Assembly (NCBI GenBank): GCA_007124075.1
Contig: SLFV01000171.1
Location: 1 to 8,354 of the forward strand
Direction: 5' to 3'
Length of the DNA: 8,354 bases
DNA from: Roseimaritima sp.
GTDB lineage: Bacteria > Planctomycetota > Planctomycetia > Pirellulales > Pirellulaceae
Program-made: the position numbers and the translations under genes
Shown here: one piece after another, positions 7,144-8,354 of the stretch
How positions within the stretch are numbered: the first letter of the stretch is position 1
Layout: every line of letters starts with the position of its first letter
The notes under the pieces: model-generated
Told to the model about the DNA's origin: nothing
The model's input: the letters and a program-made list of their open reading frames with translations, nothing else
The model's database searches: none

Positions 7144-8354
7144 CTAGCCCTTAGGAAGATCGATGACGCCGTCCCAATTGGGCGGCGGCACGCGCCCGTG
7201 ACGAGCGATGGTCGCGGTCAGAAAGTCTTTCGCTAGGTCGTCCGCGGGGACATCGTGCAACAATGCGAATGCTTCGTCCCAGCGACCAACGATCAGCCGA
7301 TCCAAAGCCGCCTCGTAAGTCATGATATCATGATCGCTTAGTGGGCACTGTGGGCCATAAGGTGGCAGCAATTGGCTGACCTCCACCTCCGTCAGAACAC
7401 CGGCAGGTCGGACCTTTAGCAAACGCCGGATGCGTAACGCATCCTTTCCCAAACGCGTGCGGACAAACCTGGCGCTTGCTTCATCCAACAAAATATCGGC
7501 GGCTAATGGACGCGTCATCCCTTCCAAACGACTGGCCAAATTCACCACGGGACCGAAGGCCGTCACCTTCACCTGGTCGGTCGTGCCGATGCGGCCCGCA
7601 ACCGCGCGACCGGTCGCGATTCCAATCCCACATCGAAAGCCACTCATGGAGCGATTGCCGCCCATCGCAGCTTCGAAAAATTCTGCTGATATCGCCAAGG
7701 CCGCTCGACACGCCCGCTCCGGCGCATCCTCCTGTTCCAGCGGCCAACCCCAAAAACCCATTGCCGCGTCACCGTGAAAGTCCCCCACCACACCATCACT
7801 ATCCAGGATGTGCCGCGTCATTACCCCTAAGGCCTCGCTGACGCGGTGCAGTAGGTCCAGCAGATGATCGGACGCCTCCTCACTGCGACGTGAGAAGCCT
7901 CGCAAATCACAAAAAAGTACTGAGACCTCGGCCTCCCGCGGTTCTAGAACTTGGTCGGCATCACGCGTTGCTAGGGCTTCCATGACAACCGGGGCAAAAA
8001 ATCGTCGCAGCCCTGCCTGACGACGCTGCAACGCGCGAACCTGCCGCAGATTTCCAAGCGTCGTCGCAACCAGTCCCGTAAATTTGACATCATCTCGGAG
8101 GTCGCGCGGTGCAGACTGTAGCGACTGCTCCAGCGAGAAGTTGCCTGGGGTGCCCAGACGACCGCTGACGTACAGCATCCAGCCCCGACAGGCATCGTTG
8201 GGGACGGGAACGCAAAAAGCCCAGTCGACATCGGCAACGGTGGTGTAGGCGGCGTTGGCACCACCGCCAGCGTTCACGTTCCGTCCCCATAAATGCAAAA
8301 TGCTTTCTCCCGTTTCCATCACCGCACGTACTAAGCGAACGCTGGGGCGTACCG
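7144..8354 (-). CDS. Class III adenylate/guanylate cyclase with GAF domain (5' partial)
   Basis: The frame is open through the window edge (402 codons visible); the GTG at 8322 and ATG at 8319 are internal, since RPSVRLVRAVMETGES reads as the middle of a GAF domain. Numbering from that GTG: GAF remainder to about residue 56 (ending GWMLYVSGRL), a helical linker about 75-118, the cyclase domain about 130-317, and a 70-residue tail with a TPR-like helix pair and WDGVIDLPKG, as in many bacterial cyclases. Metal-binding Asp139 (VLFCDLRGF) and Asp185 (FHGD) and the transition-state pair Asn261/Arg265 (VNLASR) are present, so it is probably active. The base-specifying positions are unusual: Asp181 where adenylate cyclases have Lys, and Lys252 where they have Asp. 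The product nucleotide therefore cannot be called. It would make cAMP or a related second messenger in response to a GAF ligand or an N-terminal module out of view (FHA is common in this group, by recall). It heads the - strand cluster as seen here. Confidence 0.9.
   Translation of the reverse strand, partial: VRPSVRLVRAVMETGESILHLWGRNVNAGGGANAAYTTVADVDWAFCVPVPNDACRGWMLYVSGRLGTPGNFSLEQSLQSAPRDLRDDVKFTGLVATTLGNLRQVRALQRRQAGLRRFFAPVVMEALATRDADQVLEPREAEVSVLFCDLRGFSRRSEEASDHLLDLLHRVSEALGVMTRHILDSDGVVGDFHGDAAMGFWGWPLEQEDAPERACRAALAISAEFFEAAMGGNRSMSGFRCGIGIATGRAVAGRIGTTDQVKVTAFGPVVNLASRLEGMTRPLAADILLDEASARFVRTRLGKDALRIRRLLKVRPAGVLTEVEVSQLLPPYGPQCPLSDHDIMTYEAALDRLIVGRWDEAFALLHDVPADDLAKDFLTATIARHGRVPPPNWDGVIDLPKG
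7148..7152 (-). promoter_or_regulatory. Ribosome-binding site of the reductase gene
   Basis: AAGGG on the - strand, 6 nt before the ATG at 7141 and inside the last codons of the cyclase gene. It is the clearest Shine-Dalgarno-like site in the window and supports both the chosen start and coupling to the cyclase. Confidence 0.5.

Overview
The window looks like a chromosomal stretch from a planctomycete, most likely a Pirellulaceae/Rhodopirellula-type organism. Three things suggest this: the mid-50s GC content by eye, the general lack of strong Shine-Dalgarno sites, and protein families I associate with that group (a secreted DUF5722-like protein, an OleD-like reductase, and a GAF plus class III cyclase protein with a characteristic C-terminal tail). 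This assignment is inference from recall; there is no rRNA or other phylogenetic marker here. I found no tRNA, rRNA, CRISPR array, insertion sequence or attachment site.

Layout. On the + strand, bases 1-1284 hold the 3' part of a beta-propeller-like gene whose start lies outside the window. It has histidine clusters that resemble the periplasmic zinc chaperone AztD. It is followed by dapA (1491-2408, 4-hydroxy-tetrahydrodipicolinate synthase), with a structured leader of about 200 nt between them. On the - strand, convergent with dapA, four genes are read right to left: a class III nucleotide cyclase with part of a GAF domain (7144-8354, 5' end outside the window), an OleD/3-beta-HSD-like NAD(P)-dependent reductase (6152-7141), a secreted putative glycoside-hydrolase-like protein (4088-6118), and lpd (2503-3900, dihydrolipoyl dehydrogenase).

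How they relate. The cyclase and reductase genes are 2 nt apart and the reductase and secreted-protein genes 33 nt apart, so these three probably share a transcript. lpd follows after 187 nt, in a gap containing an 11-bp imperfect inverted repeat, so it may have its own promoter or control. dapA and lpd are ordinary metabolic enzymes (lysine/diaminopimelate synthesis and 2-oxoacid dehydrogenase E3) with all key residues present.

The most interesting points are: a reciprocal Asp/Lys exchange at the two base-specifying positions of the cyclase; Glu pairs in the secreted protein compatible with a clan-A glycosidase; the AztD-like histidine pattern in the first protein; and three structured non-coding elements (dapA leader, lpd upstream repeat, terminator-like hairpin inside the secreted-protein gene). 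I did not find a clearly new multi-gene system.
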